Of a DNA stretch of 64,000 bases, positions 50,223 to 62,900 are shown in pieces. Where the stretch lies: the NCBI RefSeq assembly GCF_000471905.2, contig NW_006500279.1:42263-106262 (forward strand), in the 5' to 3' direction. Each line of letters opens with the position of its first letter. Positions within the stretch are counted from its first letter, which is position 1. The notes beneath the pieces were generated by a model that ran no database searches, was not told the DNA's origin, and was given only the letters and a program-made list of their open reading frames with translations. This stretch comes from Amborella trichopoda (taxonomy: Eukaryota; Streptophyta; Magnoliopsida; Amborellales; Amborellaceae). Made by a program: the position numbers and the translations under genes.

Positions 50223-51826
50223 TAGTAATACTACTAGTACGTACTACTAGTACTAGTACTAATATTAGTGCTAGTACTACTACAAGTACTACTTGTATGC
50301 ATTACTACTAGTACTAGTACTAGTAGGTACAACTACTAGTACTACTAGTATGTATTAGAAGTACTAGTACTAGTATTAATACTAGTACAAGTAGTAGTAG
50401 AATGTACTAGTACTTCAAGTATGTACTAGTTTGTACTAGTATGTACTACTAGTATGTACAACTAGTACTAGTACTAGTAGTCGTATTAGTACTACTAGAA
50501 AGTACTACTTGTACGTACTAGTACTACTAGTAGTACTAATACTAGTAGTACATATTAGTAGTATTAGTACGTACTACAAGTACTAGTGCTACTAGTATTA
50601 GTACTACTACTATTAATATGTACGTACTAGTAGTAGTAGTAGTAGTACTAGTATGTACTAGTAGTATAAACTACTAATATATACTACTAGTAGTGCCTAA
50701 TATATACTAGTAGTAGTACTAGTACATACTAGTAGTACTAGTAAGTACTAATAGTATTACCAGTATGTTATACTAGTAGTACTAGTACTAGTAGTACAAG
50801 AACTACTAGTAGTACGTACTAGTACTACTGGTTTGTACTATTAGTATGTATTATACTACTAGTATGTACTACTAGTACTAGTACTAGTAGTACTACACTG
50901 TACATATGTACTATGTAGTACATGTACGTATGTGTACATATGTACTAGTACATATGTGTACTAATATTTACTAGTACATATGTGTACTAATACTAGTAGT
51001 ACTATATAATATAAACTACTAATAGTACTACTAGGACATATGTACTACATAGTACATACAAGTACAAGTAGTAGTACTACTAGTAGAATATATGTATTAC
51101 ATAGTATTACTAGTAGTTACTATGTAGTAGTACTACTACATATGTAGTGCTATTACATAGTACTGCTAACTAGTACTACATAGTACTATATACATTGTAC
51201 TACTAATAGTATTATGTACTACTTGTAGATGTACATATGTAGTAGTATGTACCAGTAGTACATACTAGTAGTGGTATAAATGTACTACTATGTATGTACT
51301 AGTAGCACATATGTACTAGTACTAGTACATACTAGTATGTACTAGTATGTACATAGTACTGCTAATAGCAATATGTACTACTAGTAGATGTACATATGTA
51401 GTAGTAAGTACTAGTAGTACTAGTAGTCGTATGTACTACTACTAGATGTACATATGTAGTAGTATGTACTAGTAGTACTAATACTATTAGTATGTACTAG
51501 TAGTACTAATATGTGCTAATATGTACAAGTAGTACTAATAGAACTAGTACTAGTAGCACTAATACTAGTAGAACTAGTACTAGTAGTTCAATGTAGTACA
51601 TGTACTTATGTAGTAGTACTACAAGTGTACTACTAACTAGTACTACATAGTACTACTATTAGTAGTATGTGCTACTAGTAGATATACATATGTAATTGTA
51701 TGTACTAGTAGTACTATTGCTACTAATACACATATGTATTAGTAAATATGTGTACTAGTACTAGTAGTACTATTTATTATGTACTACTAGTAGTACTACT
51801 AGCACATATGTATTATATAGTACATC

Positions 51827-52598
51827 TAGTACAAGTAGTACTACCATATGTACTACTAGTAATAGTTGTATTACTAGTAGTACTTTCCAGTAGGACCAGT
51901 TGTACTAGTAGTACATACTACTAGTATGTACTAGTAGTGCTACTTGTATGTACTACTAGTACTATTAGTACTACTAGTATGTACTAGTAGTACTTGTAAT
52001 ACAAAGTACTAGTACTACTAGTAGTATATAGTACTAATACTACTAGTAATACATAGTACTACTACTATGTACTAGTACTACTATTAATACCACTACTAGA
52101 AGTACATACTACTACTACTACTAGTACATACTACTACTATTATGTACTACTAGTAGTACTAGTACTATGGACTAGTTGTACATAGTACTAGTACTACTAG
52201 TATGTACTATGTAGTACTAGTATGTACTTGTACTATATACTAAAATGTAGTGCTACTAGTAGTTGTATTAGTACATACTACTAGTAGTAGTACTAGTACA
52301 TATGTAGTACTAGTAGAACATACTAGTAGTACATAGTAGTACTATTAGTACTACGTAGGTACCAGTACTAGTAGTACATATGTATTATTACATACTAGTA
52401 GTGCTAGTACTACTAGTACATACTAGTTTGTATTACTACTAATATACTAGTCTGTACTACTAGTCCATACTGCTAGTACTCCTAGTAGTATTACTACTAC
52501 TAGTATGTACATACTACTACTAGTACTAGTACTATTGATATTAGTAGTGCTAAGTACTAATAAGATGATCTACTTGTAGTATTAATAATAGTACTTCT
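51827..52598. repeat. Internal duplication within the TAC/TAG field, copy 2
   Basis: Same landmarks as 49461-50222 (CCAGTAGGACCAGTTGT near 51889, AAGATGATCTAC near 52563) with scattered substitutions and small indels. Confidence 0.8.
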
Positions 52599-52671
52599 AG
52601 TAGAATTAATACTACTACTAGTAGTAGTATTAACAGCAGTACTACTAGTAGTACTAATACTACAACTTATG

Positions 52672-52810
52672 GAAATACTTCGGTTTCTTACTCGTGCAAA
52701 TGAATTATTTTTGGGCAACTTGGACAACTTATAACAATGTTTGTCCCGCATATCACTTGGAAGATCGGGATATTTACAAAAGGCTTTATAGAGCTTTCGT
52801 CTCTATAAAG
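52672..52810. other. Non-repetitive island with a perfect 10-bp hairpin
   Basis: About 140 bp of ordinary-composition sequence inside the TAC/TAG field. It ends in CTTTATAGAG (52784-52793), a 7-base loop CTTTCGT, and the exact complement CTCTATAAAG (52801-52810). I do not recognise its origin. Confidence 0.6.
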
Positions 52811-54224
52811 TAATAATACAAGTACTAGTACTAGTACTACAAGTCTGTACTACTAATATATATTACTATTAGAACTATTAGTACTACTAGAACTATTAGT
52901 AATAATACAAGTACTAGTACTAGTACTACAAGTCTGTACTACTAATATATATTACTGGTACTAGTACTTACTACTAGTACGAACTACAAGTACTAGTACT
53001 CGTATTAGTACAACTAGTAGTATGTACTACTCGTACTCGTAGTACATACTACTAGTAGTACTAGTACTAGTACTAGTGCTACTAGTATGTACTACTCGAA
53101 CAACTAGTATCTACTACTAGTAGTAGAAGTACTAGTACTACTAGTACTAGTATGTATTTGTAGTGCAAGTACGAGTAGTACATACTACTACTACTTCAAC
53201 TAGTACTAGTAGTACTAGTACTAGTAATACGTACTACTAGTACTACTTGTACTAGGAGTACTAATACTACAAGTATCACTTGTACTAGTACTACTAGTAT
53301 GTACTACTATTAGTATATACTATTTCTACTACTAATACTAGTAGAACATACTAGTAGTGCATACTAGTATGCACTACTAGTATGTACTACTAGTATGTAC
53401 CACTAGTATGTACTACTAATACATACTACTAGTATTTAGTACTACTACTAGTATTTAGTACTACTACTAGCATGTACTACTAGTACTACTACTACTACTA
53501 GAATGTACTACCACTACTAGTATTTAGTACTACTACTAGTATTACTACTACTACTAGAATGTACTTCCACTACTAGTATGTACTACCATTAGTAATATTG
53601 CTACTAGTATGTACTACTACTCGTACTACTACTACTAGTATGTACTAGTACTACTAGTAGTCGTTGTAGTAGTTTATACTAGTAGTATGTACTACGAGTA
53701 CTAGTAGTTATAGTACTAGTTTGTACTAGTACATATTAGTAGTACTACTACTAGTATTAGTTGTACTACTACTATTACTAGTAGTACATACTAGTATGTA
53801 CTACTAGCATGTACTACTAGTACTTACTACTAGTACTACTAGTATGTACTACTAGTAGTAGTACTACAACTACTACTAGTACAAGTAGTCCATACTACTA
53901 GTACAAGTACTACTACGAGTATGTACTAGTAGTATATACTAGTACTCGTACTTGTTTGTACTACTAGTACATACTAGTAGTACATACTAGTATGTAGCAC
54001 TAGTACTAGCATTAACAGTATATACTAGGAGTACATACTAGTATGTACTAATAGTACTATGAGTATGTACTACTAGTACATACTAGTATAACAACTACTA
54101 GTACATACTACTACTACTACTGCTACTAGTACTACTAGTAATATGTACTAGTAGTAGTACTTACTAGTAGTACTACTAGTACATACAAGTAGTAGTATTG
54201 TGTACTAGTAGTAGTACATACTAT

Positions 54225-54954
54225 ACCAATAATAGATGTGCATCCAACTATATCAAACCATAGACAGAAAATCATAAACAGAAACTAGAGGAAAGCAACA
54301 TGCACACCAAAGTCTAAGTGCTTTAATAAACGAGATAAACAAACATAGTACAAAGAAAGATCTTACAGACGCACAAAGATCTTCCAGGCATAATATATAA
54401 GAAGATATAAGAACAGAAGACACACCACGAGAGAGAAGTATACAAGGATCAAAGCAGAAGCATAAGAAAGCACACCAAAATTAGACAGGCTAAGAGGCTC
54501 TAGAAGCACTCTGCCTCGTTGATGGCCTCGCAGGGCTATTTAGAGATAGCGGAACTCAAATCCGGACTTCAAACACAACCTAAGGACAACTGGCTAGGAC
54601 AGGTGGCCTATGTACAGTGAACAGGGGACAGGTGGCCTATGTACAGTGAACAGGGGATAGGTGGCCGATGTACAGTGAACAGGGGACAGGTGGCCTATAT
54701 ACAGTAAAAATCTGTGCTACAGTGACGTGCTATAGTGACAAGTGTCGATGCTACAGTGCTACCGACACAATAGTGTTGCTACAGTATCTGCTGACAAAAT
54801 AAGTGCTGCTACAGTATCTGCCGACAAAATAGTACTGGCATGCTTTGAACAGTGCGCTGGACAGGTTTTGAACTATAGGCATGCTTTGAACAGTGTTGTG
54901 CGGCTGCAATCTTAGGTGACTTCATGCGGCTTCAAGCATTATGCGGCGTCAGCA
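54225..54954 (-). other. Non-coding segment downstream of the viral polyprotein (intergenic-region-like)
   Basis: No open frame of note. It contains the 29-bp repeats at 54598-54713, several CTACAGT words (54715-54830), a TGACGT word at 54723-54728, and two GGCATGCTTTGAACAGTG copies near 54838 and 54878. Its position after the polyprotein suggests the viral intergenic region, which normally holds promoter and leader. Host or other origin for the leftmost 300 bp is possible. Confidence 0.4.
54598..54713. repeat. Four 29-bp tandem repeats
   Basis: Units start at 54598, 54627, 54656 and 54685, of the form GACAGGTGGCCTATGTACAG plus TGAACAGGG. The fourth is diverged at its end (TATATACAGTAAAAAT); on the minus strand it gives the TATA-like TATATAGG. 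Confidence 0.9.
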
Positions 54955-55684
54955 TCAATCTATGTTAGGGTAAAGGTAATAGGGGTATCCATCTGAGTCA
55001 TAGCTGGGTGATAAATGATTGGATGAGCTTTGGAATGGCCCAATATAAGTATCGTCACTTGAGCTGTCATCTGGGGGTTCTTCAGGTAGAGGATGATCTG
55101 CAAGCCAGATGTACAATTGGTGTAATAACGAAGCTCCTCTGAGTTGTTCATCAACTATATGACCTATATAGACATCCACATGAATTCAAGCTGGCTGGAT
55201 TTGATTAATACAACACATGATATGCTTTAATTCAGTCCATAAAGCTGTATGAATAGGACAAAAATTCAGAAGATTGGAATCATACCATCTAATGGTTTGT
55301 ATGGAAGGATGTTGGGTAATATATTTAGAGTCGGAGTATATCTGAGGGGTCAGGTCTTGATGAAAACTTATGATGATATAAGGTTTATGGGGGTATTCAA
55401 AAGATGAGATCCATTGAGAATAATGGAAGTGTTTAATAAGAAACTTGTAAAAGTTTAAGGCTCTGGGATTTGGGTAGTGGTAATTATTCCATTGTAAGAA
55501 ATGGCAATGACGAAGGTAAGAAATAAGTTTTCGTACATGGAAGTTGTAACAAATATGGTGATTTTGGGTAAGATACCAAAGAAAGAAAATGACTTCTTTT
55601 GGCATGTTGTAGTAGTGTCAAGTTTGGAAAAGGGATAGGAATGGGTAGGTTGGAGGGCATCGAATTCCTTGAATGCAACTCCAT
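54955..55684 (-). pseudogene. C-terminal extension of the viral polyprotein
   Basis: Two open pieces in the same frame, 55605-55186 and 55179-54955, are separated by a single TGA. The first is rich in aromatic residues and contains IIISFHQDLTPQIYSD. The second ends in an acidic Ser/Asp/Pro-rich tail with PEEPPDDSSSDDTYIG. The upstream part (55684-55484) is in another frame, so a frameshift lies near 55.6 kb. Extensions after RNase H occur in several Caulimoviridae; I cannot assign a function. Confidence 0.5.
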
Positions 55685-56176
55685 GATTTCTGACTACTAT
55701 TTCATTAGGTCATTTATGGAGTCCAGAGTATTCTTGAGGATATCTTCATAAATTTCATCAGGAAGGTCATGTTCAGGGTTATCAATAGTGATGAATACAC
55801 CTAAAAACCAAACAATTGGGAAAAGCTGGTCATTTGTCAACTTCTTTCTTGAAAACATGTCTGCTAAAACATTATTTTTCCCAACGATGTGTTTATATTC
55901 GAAATTCCATTGGGAAAACCAGTTTGACTATCTGAGAAGTTGAGGGTTCGAAAGTATTTCGTTATTGAACTTCAACATGTTAGGAAAAGCAGACAAATCC
56001 ATTTCCACGAGAAATTTATGTCCTATCAGATGAAATTGGAATTTTTCTCTTCCTCTTTTCACTGCTAGGATTTCTTTGAAAGTAAAATGGTAATGGAGTT
56101 CAAAATATTTAAATTTTCCACTTTTATATCCACAAATCATTCTCTTATTGTCAATTTCTTCAAGTAAGATATAAGC
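55685..56176 (-). pseudogene. Viral RNase H remnant
   Basis: Continues the RT frame after one in-frame stop near 56176. Blocks typical of caulimovirid RNase H are seen: CGYKSGKFKYFELHYHFTFK and EILAVKRGREKFQFHLIGHK (55928-56140), then VGKNNVLADMFSRK about 55.85 kb after another stop. RNase H removes template RNA during viral DNA synthesis. The reading is interrupted at two points. Confidence 0.7.
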
Positions 56177-57120
56177 CTAATATTCATCTAAAGCATCAGT
56201 TTGTAAAACACGCTTTCCTGTAGAAGGAATTTTCAAAGATGGCAAATTTTGAGATAATTTTTTGAGCTCTAGAACACACTCAGTTTGTATCTTAGTCCAA
56301 GGTGGTGCTTCCGTTTTCAAGAGAAGATAAAGAGGACTAGTAAATAAAGAAAGTTTGGGGATAAAAGGAGACATGTAATTTACAATACCTAAAAACTGCC
56401 GAATTTGCTTTATAGAAGACAAAGTGTCAGGAAATTCTAGCAAATGCTTTGCAATATGGGGCTGTAATTTGTACATACCATTATGAAAGTGCATACCAAG
56501 AAAGTCTATCTCAGATCTAGCAAATACACACTTTTTCTCAGAAAGCATGATACCATATTTACAACAAAGAGAGTGGAATTTATCTAAGAGGAGAATATGA
56601 CTATCTAAATCAGGAGAGAATAGTAAGATGTCATCTATGTATATCAAAGCTTGAGTTGAGATTGGTTTGAAAATGGTGGTCAAAACCTTTTGAAAATAGG
56701 TGGGTGCATTTTTCAATCCAAAGGGCAAGACGGTCCATTGAAAATAGTAATTTGGGAGACAAAAGGCTGTCTTTGGTCTATCATCAAGGTGTATGCCAAT
56801 TTTCCAAAATCCAGATTTTTAATCAAATTTGGAAAATATATGAGCATTAGAAATTTGAGAAAACAAAGAAATCTAGTTGGGTAAAGGAAATTTATCATTA
56901 GCAAGGAAGTGGTTTAAAGGTTCGTAATTGATAACCAATCTGAGTTTTCCACGGACTTGTTCTGCTCGTTTATTGATATAAAAGCTTCACATGCCCAGGG
57001 AGAACTGGTTGGTTCAATTAGCAGTTCATGAATTTCTTGCTTAGCCTAGTCTGACAAATCAGGATTTAATCCTCTGTGGGAGGCTTTGGTAGGGTTGATA
57101 TCTTCATTTTTCTTGAATGG
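56177..57120 (-). pseudogene. Viral reverse transcriptase remnant
   Basis: The best-preserved viral segment is 56728-56177 (183 codons). It shows PFGLKNAPTYFQK, the catalytic YIDDILLFS, EKKCVFARSEIDFLGM and IRQFLGIVNYMSPFI. Upstream, to about 57.1 kb, RT lead-in blocks are readable but interrupted by several stops. The order and the FLGM and IRQFLG blocks place it with caulimovirid rather than LTR-element RT. It is in the same frame as the coat-protein and protease regions, consistent with one ancestral polyprotein. Confidence 0.85.
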
Positions 57121-57640
57121 GAGTTTAACAAAGAAGTTTTGATTTCTCCAGAGAGGATTGGTGCACTTTTTAAAAATTCTGAATAAGAATTGGCACATAG
57201 TCAGAAATAATTTTTTGTTGAACAATTTCCAAGATTTGGGGTTGGTCTAAACTAGCAATCAAAGGTAAGGTTATATTTCTAAAATGAAGTCCCTTAGAAG
57301 CCCATTGAAGTTTTACTTGGTGTAAAACATCAAATCCTAATAAGAGGTCTTTATTTACGAGATAAGATCGCAAGAGTTTATGTTGGATAAACACTTTAGG
57401 AAGGAGTTTGATAAGAATGGGTTTGCTAATTAGACGTATAGAAAATTGTTCTCCATTAGCAGCCCTAAAGGTTTGGTTACAGTTTTCTCAAAATTGTTTT
57501 GGTAAAAGATCAAGTTTTAAAATGCTAGCAGACGCTCCAGTATCAAAAAGGTTGGGACTGTCAAAGGTTTGGAATAGTGTTCATGAAGGAGTTGGACAAG
57601 GGCAATAGGGGTAGGTTGTATTGGAAGGGTTTGGATATCG
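57121..57640 (-). pseudogene. Viral aspartic-protease region
   Basis: Lies between the coat-protein and RT regions. The open piece 57394-57170 contains YLVNKDLLLGFDVLHQVK, resembling the C-terminal half of a caulimovirid protease (L-x-G-x-D/N-x-L). The expected catalytic D-T/S-G-A triplet should lie near 57.53-57.55 kb, where the minus strand gives a DTGAS-like reading in a broken context. Confidence is limited by stops. Confidence 0.5.
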
Positions 57641-57646
57641 GAAATT

Positions 57647-58620
57647 TCATCTTGAGATGGATATCAATGTATCCTCATTCTGTTCATCATCTAACGAAAA
57701 TAGAGATTCCAAATCATCATCAACATTTTCTTCCAAGACTTGAGACAAAAGATTTATAATCTTTTTCTTCTTTTTCCGGTTTGGACAATTTTTTGCACAG
57801 TGCCCCTTTTTTCCACAGACATAGCAACGATCTCCTTTTTTTCGATTTCGTCGGAATCTTGATCTGCAAATGTATTTAAACCTTTTAAATTTTTTATTTT
57901 TCCGTTTGTGGTCAACCTTCTTCTTTTTTCCAAAAGAGGGACAAGCACATAATTTTTCAGTATCACACTTAATCTCGAGATGGGGTTTGTCACAAGATTT
58001 GCCAAGAAGGTGCTTATTTTTCTCCATCTGTTTGACAAATTCTACTTGGTTACATAATTGTTCCAAAGCATGGAGGACAAACTGATATATCTCACCAAAA
58101 CTAACATTTTGAACCGTCAATCCCTGATTTTCCATGGTCTTTGTAGAATCTTTACCAAGAGTCAGGGGAATAGATTCTAGATAAAACTGTTTCAAGTTTA
58201 CATTATCAATTCCATTTATTTTGAGGTAGAGCTTATTCATTTCAGAAAAGTGTTTTTCAAGATCTTGCCGCTTAAAAGAACAACACTTAAGTTGGAAGAA
58301 TTCTTCACGAGCTGTAATCTATTTATGTTTAATCGGGCTTGTGAATTTTGCAACCAGAAAATTCAGGAATTCAACAATGGATTGACAACCACGTAATTGC
58401 GTTTGGCGATATTCTCCAAGACTGATATACCAATTAACAATCGTCCTCTAAGTCTAACCAAGACTTTTGCAATTGTACTTGCCAAAGTATTTGCAAAATT
58501 AAGCATTTCTGCATACATCCATCCTTGTATTTCCCGAAATCTATCATTCCATTTGGAAGGATGGATGTCATCAATGGTAAATCCTTTAGATGAATCTCCA
58601 TATGTAGCGTGAAGTTGGTG
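57647..58620 (-). pseudogene. Viral coat-protein region with CCHC zinc finger
   Basis: Open from 58240 to 57647 (197 codons). A Lys/Arg-rich stretch (KKKKVDHKRKNKKFKRFK) precedes the nucleic-acid-binding knuckle CYVCGKKGHCAKNCP. A second basic run (NRKKKKK) and an acidic tail (ENVDDDLESLFSLDDEQNED) follow. This basic-CCHC-acidic order is the usual C-terminus of a caulimovirid coat protein. The upstream part to about 58.62 kb has DIHPSKWNDRFREIQGWM, a typical coat-protein block, but is broken by stops. Confidence 0.8.
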
Positions 58621-59912
58621 ATCAGGAGGTCTAGGTTCTTCTTCTATAAAAGGGTTTGGGTCTGGATCAAGAGGTTGATCTGGTGGGGTTTATCAACTGG
58701 AGAAAAAGAAGAAGAAGAGTCTAGGGTACTTGTGGAGTCAGAGGATTATGTCAAAGAGTCGGAAGATTGGGTTTATGTCTGGAGATTTAACTCAGGTGCT
58801 TAGTAAGGTTTTTTAGAAATGTACTCATGTCATGTAAAGGTTATGGGGAAAGTAAGGCTTTGTGGAGGAACAGAAGAAGCAATGACATCAGATTCTGTAT
58901 CAGATAACTGAAACATATGGGTTTCATTTTTGGGAGTTGTAATTGGTAGAGGTTGGTTAGATAAAGGTTGTGTAACAGGAGGAGATTGAGTATACATGGG
59001 CTAAGTATCTACACCAGAAGGTTTAGGTTCAGGTTTTTGAGAAGTACTTGGGACAGAAATATTTGGCTTTTTCCTTAGCTGAGGGAAAAATATTTCGTCT
59101 GGGAAACGCCTTTCCTCATCAAAAGAACTTAAAGATTGAAAACCAAAATTTATAGGAGGTACCATGCCCGTAGGTGGGTAAAGTGTTCGTGTGGGAGGAA
59201 ATGGATTAGGATACCTCAAGGTTGGGTAACTTGGGATATAAGGATTACCTGTTAAAGGTTGAAATTGAGACTGGTGAGGAGAAGACTGGTATGGAGGTTG
59301 GGCATAATGAGATTTCATCCGTAAGTCTTTCTCTAGACTTTGCAAGTGCTTATCCAAGAATGCTTTTTCCTTTCCTTTCTGTGTCAGCAAATACGATTAT
59401 GTATGAATGTCTCTAATAAGATGAAGAATCTAAAGTAACTCCTCTTGCAATGTTTGTATCTTTTCTTTCAATTGAAGAATTATGCCTGCTAAACCCAGTA
59501 ACTGAGAAGACATAGTGTTTTGTTTTTTTTCAATTCTCAGCAATGCTAAGTTTTGAGAATTTGCATTTTCAGCTTGTCAATTAAGACTTGCTTCAGCTGG
59601 GGAAACTATTTTTAATGTACCAGAAGGATCTCTGGTACTAGGGTTTTTAATTTTCCACACATGCTTTTCATGTTCTTGTATTTTCTCATAATCATGCAAA
59701 GGGGGAAAATTACTGACATAACAAGAACTATGAGGGTTAAAAGCCATACATTCAGAAGTCGTATCATATTTATCCACAGCATATTTCTTATCATCCCATC
59801 TAGTAGGAACAATAGATTCAGAAGGTTTAGGTTTGGGACTGCCATAAGCAACATAATAATCCCATCTATCGGAAGGCTCACCAAGTAAACCGACTGTTGG
59901 ATATCCATAGCA
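58621..59912 (-). pseudogene. Viral polyprotein region upstream of coat protein
   Basis: From the right edge the frame gives VGLLGEPSDRWDYYVAYGSP (59.83-59.89 kb). The open piece 59777-59577 follows, with MAFNPHSSCYVSNFPPLHDY. Next is a heptad-like stretch near 59.45-59.57 kb (NLALLRIEKKQ, LKEKIQTLQEE) and a Pro/Tyr-rich piece 59390-59001. The last two pieces share a frame that differs from the coat-protein frame, so a shift lies between 59.0 and 58.24 kb. Similar blocks link movement and coat proteins in several endogenous caulimovirids. The movement-protein domain itself is missing at the right boundary. Confidence 0.6.
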
Positions 59913-62900
59913 CTAGAACAAGTACTAGTACTAGTAGTATGTACTACTAGTAGTACTAGTAGTACATAGTATGTACTACTAGTAGTACTAGTAGTACATA
60001 CTACTAGTACACTAGTAGCACGTACTAGTAGTACATACTACCAGTACACTAGTAGCACATACTAGTAGTACATACTGCTAGTACTACTAGTATGTACTAT
60101 TAGTACTAGAACTAGTACTAGTACAACTACTAGTTGTACACACTAATAATACTAGTAGTACATATTAGTACATACTAGTAGTATGCACTACTAGTAGTAT
60201 GTGCTACTATGACTAGTACTACTAGTACTAGTACTAGTACTAGTGCTACTACTACTAGTAGCACTAGTACTAGTAGTACATACTAGTGGTACTAGCAGTA
60301 TTAGTACTAGTACAATTATAGTACTACTAGTAATAGTGCTACTGTGCTACAAGTACTGCTAGTAGTAGTAGTACTATTAGAACTACTAGTATGTATTAGT
60401 AGCAGTACTAGTAGCAGTAGTCGTACTACTAGTACTACTAGTATGTAGTACTAGTATGTACTAGTAGTATGCACAACTAATATGTACACCTAATACTATA
60501 AGTATGTACTATTAGTATGTACTAGTAGTAAATACCAATACTAGTACTATAAGTAGTACATACTAGTAGTAAAAGTACTGGTATTACCAGTAGTACTAGT
60601 AATACTAATACTAGTACTACTGTATGTACTACTAACACTAGTAGTAGTAGTAGTACTAGTAAGTACGAGTAGTACGTACTACTTGTAGTAGTAATACTAG
60701 TAGTAAAGACTAGTATGTACTACTTGTACTAGTAGTCGTAGTATATACTACTAGTAGTAGTACTAAAACTAGTAGTACATACTACTACTACTATTAGTAC
60801 TAGTAGTACATAATACTACTACTACTAATACATACTACTACTTCTACTACTACTACTAGTACATACTAATATGTACTACTAGTGTGTACTACTAATACTA
60901 CTAGTATGTACTATTAGTACTACTGGTATGTACTACTAATACTAGTATGTAATACTAGTACTACTAATATGTACTACTAGTACTAGTACTAATTTTACTA
61001 GTACGTATTAGTACAACTACTACTAGTACTAGTAGTACAAACAATTAATACATACTACTTCTACTAGTAGTACCAGTTGTACATACTTGTATGTACTACT
61101 AATACTACAAGTATGTACTATTAGTAGTAGTACAAACAGTTATTACATACTACTACTACTAGTAGTACCAGTTGTACATAATTGTATGTACTGCTAGTAG
61201 TAGTACTAATACTATTAGTACTATTAGTGTACTACTAGTAGTGCTTGTAGACTAGTGCTAGTACTGCTACTACAACTAGTTGTAAATACCAGTAGTACTA
61301 GTTGTACTAGTAGTACATACTAGTACTACTACTAGTAGTACAAGTTGTAATAATAGTATGTACTATTACTATGCACTACAAGTACTGCTAGTATATACTA
61401 CTAGTAATACTAGTACTAGTACTACTAGTACATACTAGTACTACTACAACTAGTACTAGTAGTACATACAACTACTACTACGACTATTACAAGTACTAAT
61501 AGCATATACTAGTACGTACTACTAGTAGTAGTACTAGTACTATTAGTAGTTTGTACTGTTAGTACTACTAGTAGTAATAGTAGTAGTAGTATGTACTAGT
61601 AGTATGTCCTACTTGTTCTAGTAGTGATTATACTAGTACGTACTAGAAGTACTAGTACTACTAGTACATACTAGTATGGACTACTAGTATGCACTACTAG
61701 TACTAGTACCAGTATGGACTACTAATATGCACTACTAGTACTAGTATGTACTACTAGTATTAAAAGTACGGACTTCTAGTATGTACTAGTAATACAAACT
61801 AGTACTAGTACTAGTATGTATTAGTGGTGATTGTACTAGTACATACTACTAGTACATGCTCGTAGTACTACTTGTACTAGTAGTATGTGCTACATGAACT
61901 AGTAGTAATTGTACTAGTATGTATTAGTAAAACTAGTCCTAGTAATACTAGCAGTACATATTTGTAGTACTAATACAATTAGTACTACAAGTAGTGCTTG
62001 TAGACTAGTGCTTGTACTACTACTACAACTAGTAGTACATACAAGTAGTACTAGTTGTCCTAGTAGTACATACTAGTACTACTACTACTAGTGCAAGTAC
62101 TACATAATAGTATGTACTACTAGAATGCCCTGCAAGTATTGCTACTATGTACTACTAGTAATACTAGTACTAGTACCACTAGTACATATTAGTACTACTA
62201 AGACTTGTACTAGTAGTACATACAACTACTACTACGACTACTACAAGTACTAATAGTAGTACTAATAGTAGTACTAGTAGTACTAATAGTAGTACTAATA
62301 GTAGTGCTAGTAGTGCATACTAGTAGTACATACTATTACGTACTACTAATATGTTAATATGTACTAGTAGTATGTACTACTTGTATTAGTAGTGGTTATA
62401 CTATTACGTACTAGAAGTATTAGTACATACTAGTAGTACACACTAGTATGGACTATTAGTACGCACAACTAGTATTAGTAGTAGTAGTACTAGTATGTAC
62501 TACTAGTACGAATAGTATGGACTTTTAGTATGTACTAGTAATACAAACCAGTACTAGTATTAGTATGTATTAGTAGTGCTAGTACAAGTACATACTACTA
62601 GTACATGCCCGTAGTACTACTTGTACTGGTAGTATGTACTACTTGTAATAGTTATAGTTTTATTATATGTACTAGTAGTATTAGTCCTGATAATACTAGT
62701 AGTACATACTTGTAGTACTAGTAGTACATACTACAAGTACATACAAGTACTAGTACTAGTAGTAGTACGTACTAGTACTAGCACAAGTACTAATACTAGT
62801 AGTACATACTAGTATGTACAACTTGTATGTACTACTAGTACGAGTAGTAGTAGTGTAGTAGTATGTACTAGTAGTACTAGTACTACTAGTACTCCTAGTA

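Larger units (their letters stand above)
44691..54224. repeat. TAC/TAG satellite-like field, left block
   Basis: Nearly 9.5 kb made of TAC and TAG triplets with TAT, CAT and ATG substitutions, rich in ACTAGT, GTAC and CTAG palindromes. The reverse complement has the same composition. No coding potential is seen. Short sub-blocks near 47090-47230 and 50890-51000 shift to ACATATGTAC words. Three short non-conforming islands lie at about 49155-49190, 49301-49340 and 52672-52810. Confidence 0.9.
54225..59912 (-). mobile_element. Partial endogenous pararetrovirus (Caulimoviridae)
   Basis: A 5.7 kb insert in the TAC/TAG field, coding on the minus strand. In order from the right it holds a polyprotein region with a coiled coil, a coat-protein region with a CCHC zinc finger, a protease region, RT with YIDD, RNase H, a C-terminal extension and a non-coding repeat-bearing segment. 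This order is typical of Caulimoviridae. There is no integrase and no LTR. The upstream movement-protein region is not seen, so the right end is truncated. The genus cannot be fixed by eye. All regions carry stops or shifts, so this is a dead genomic fossil. Confidence 0.85.
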
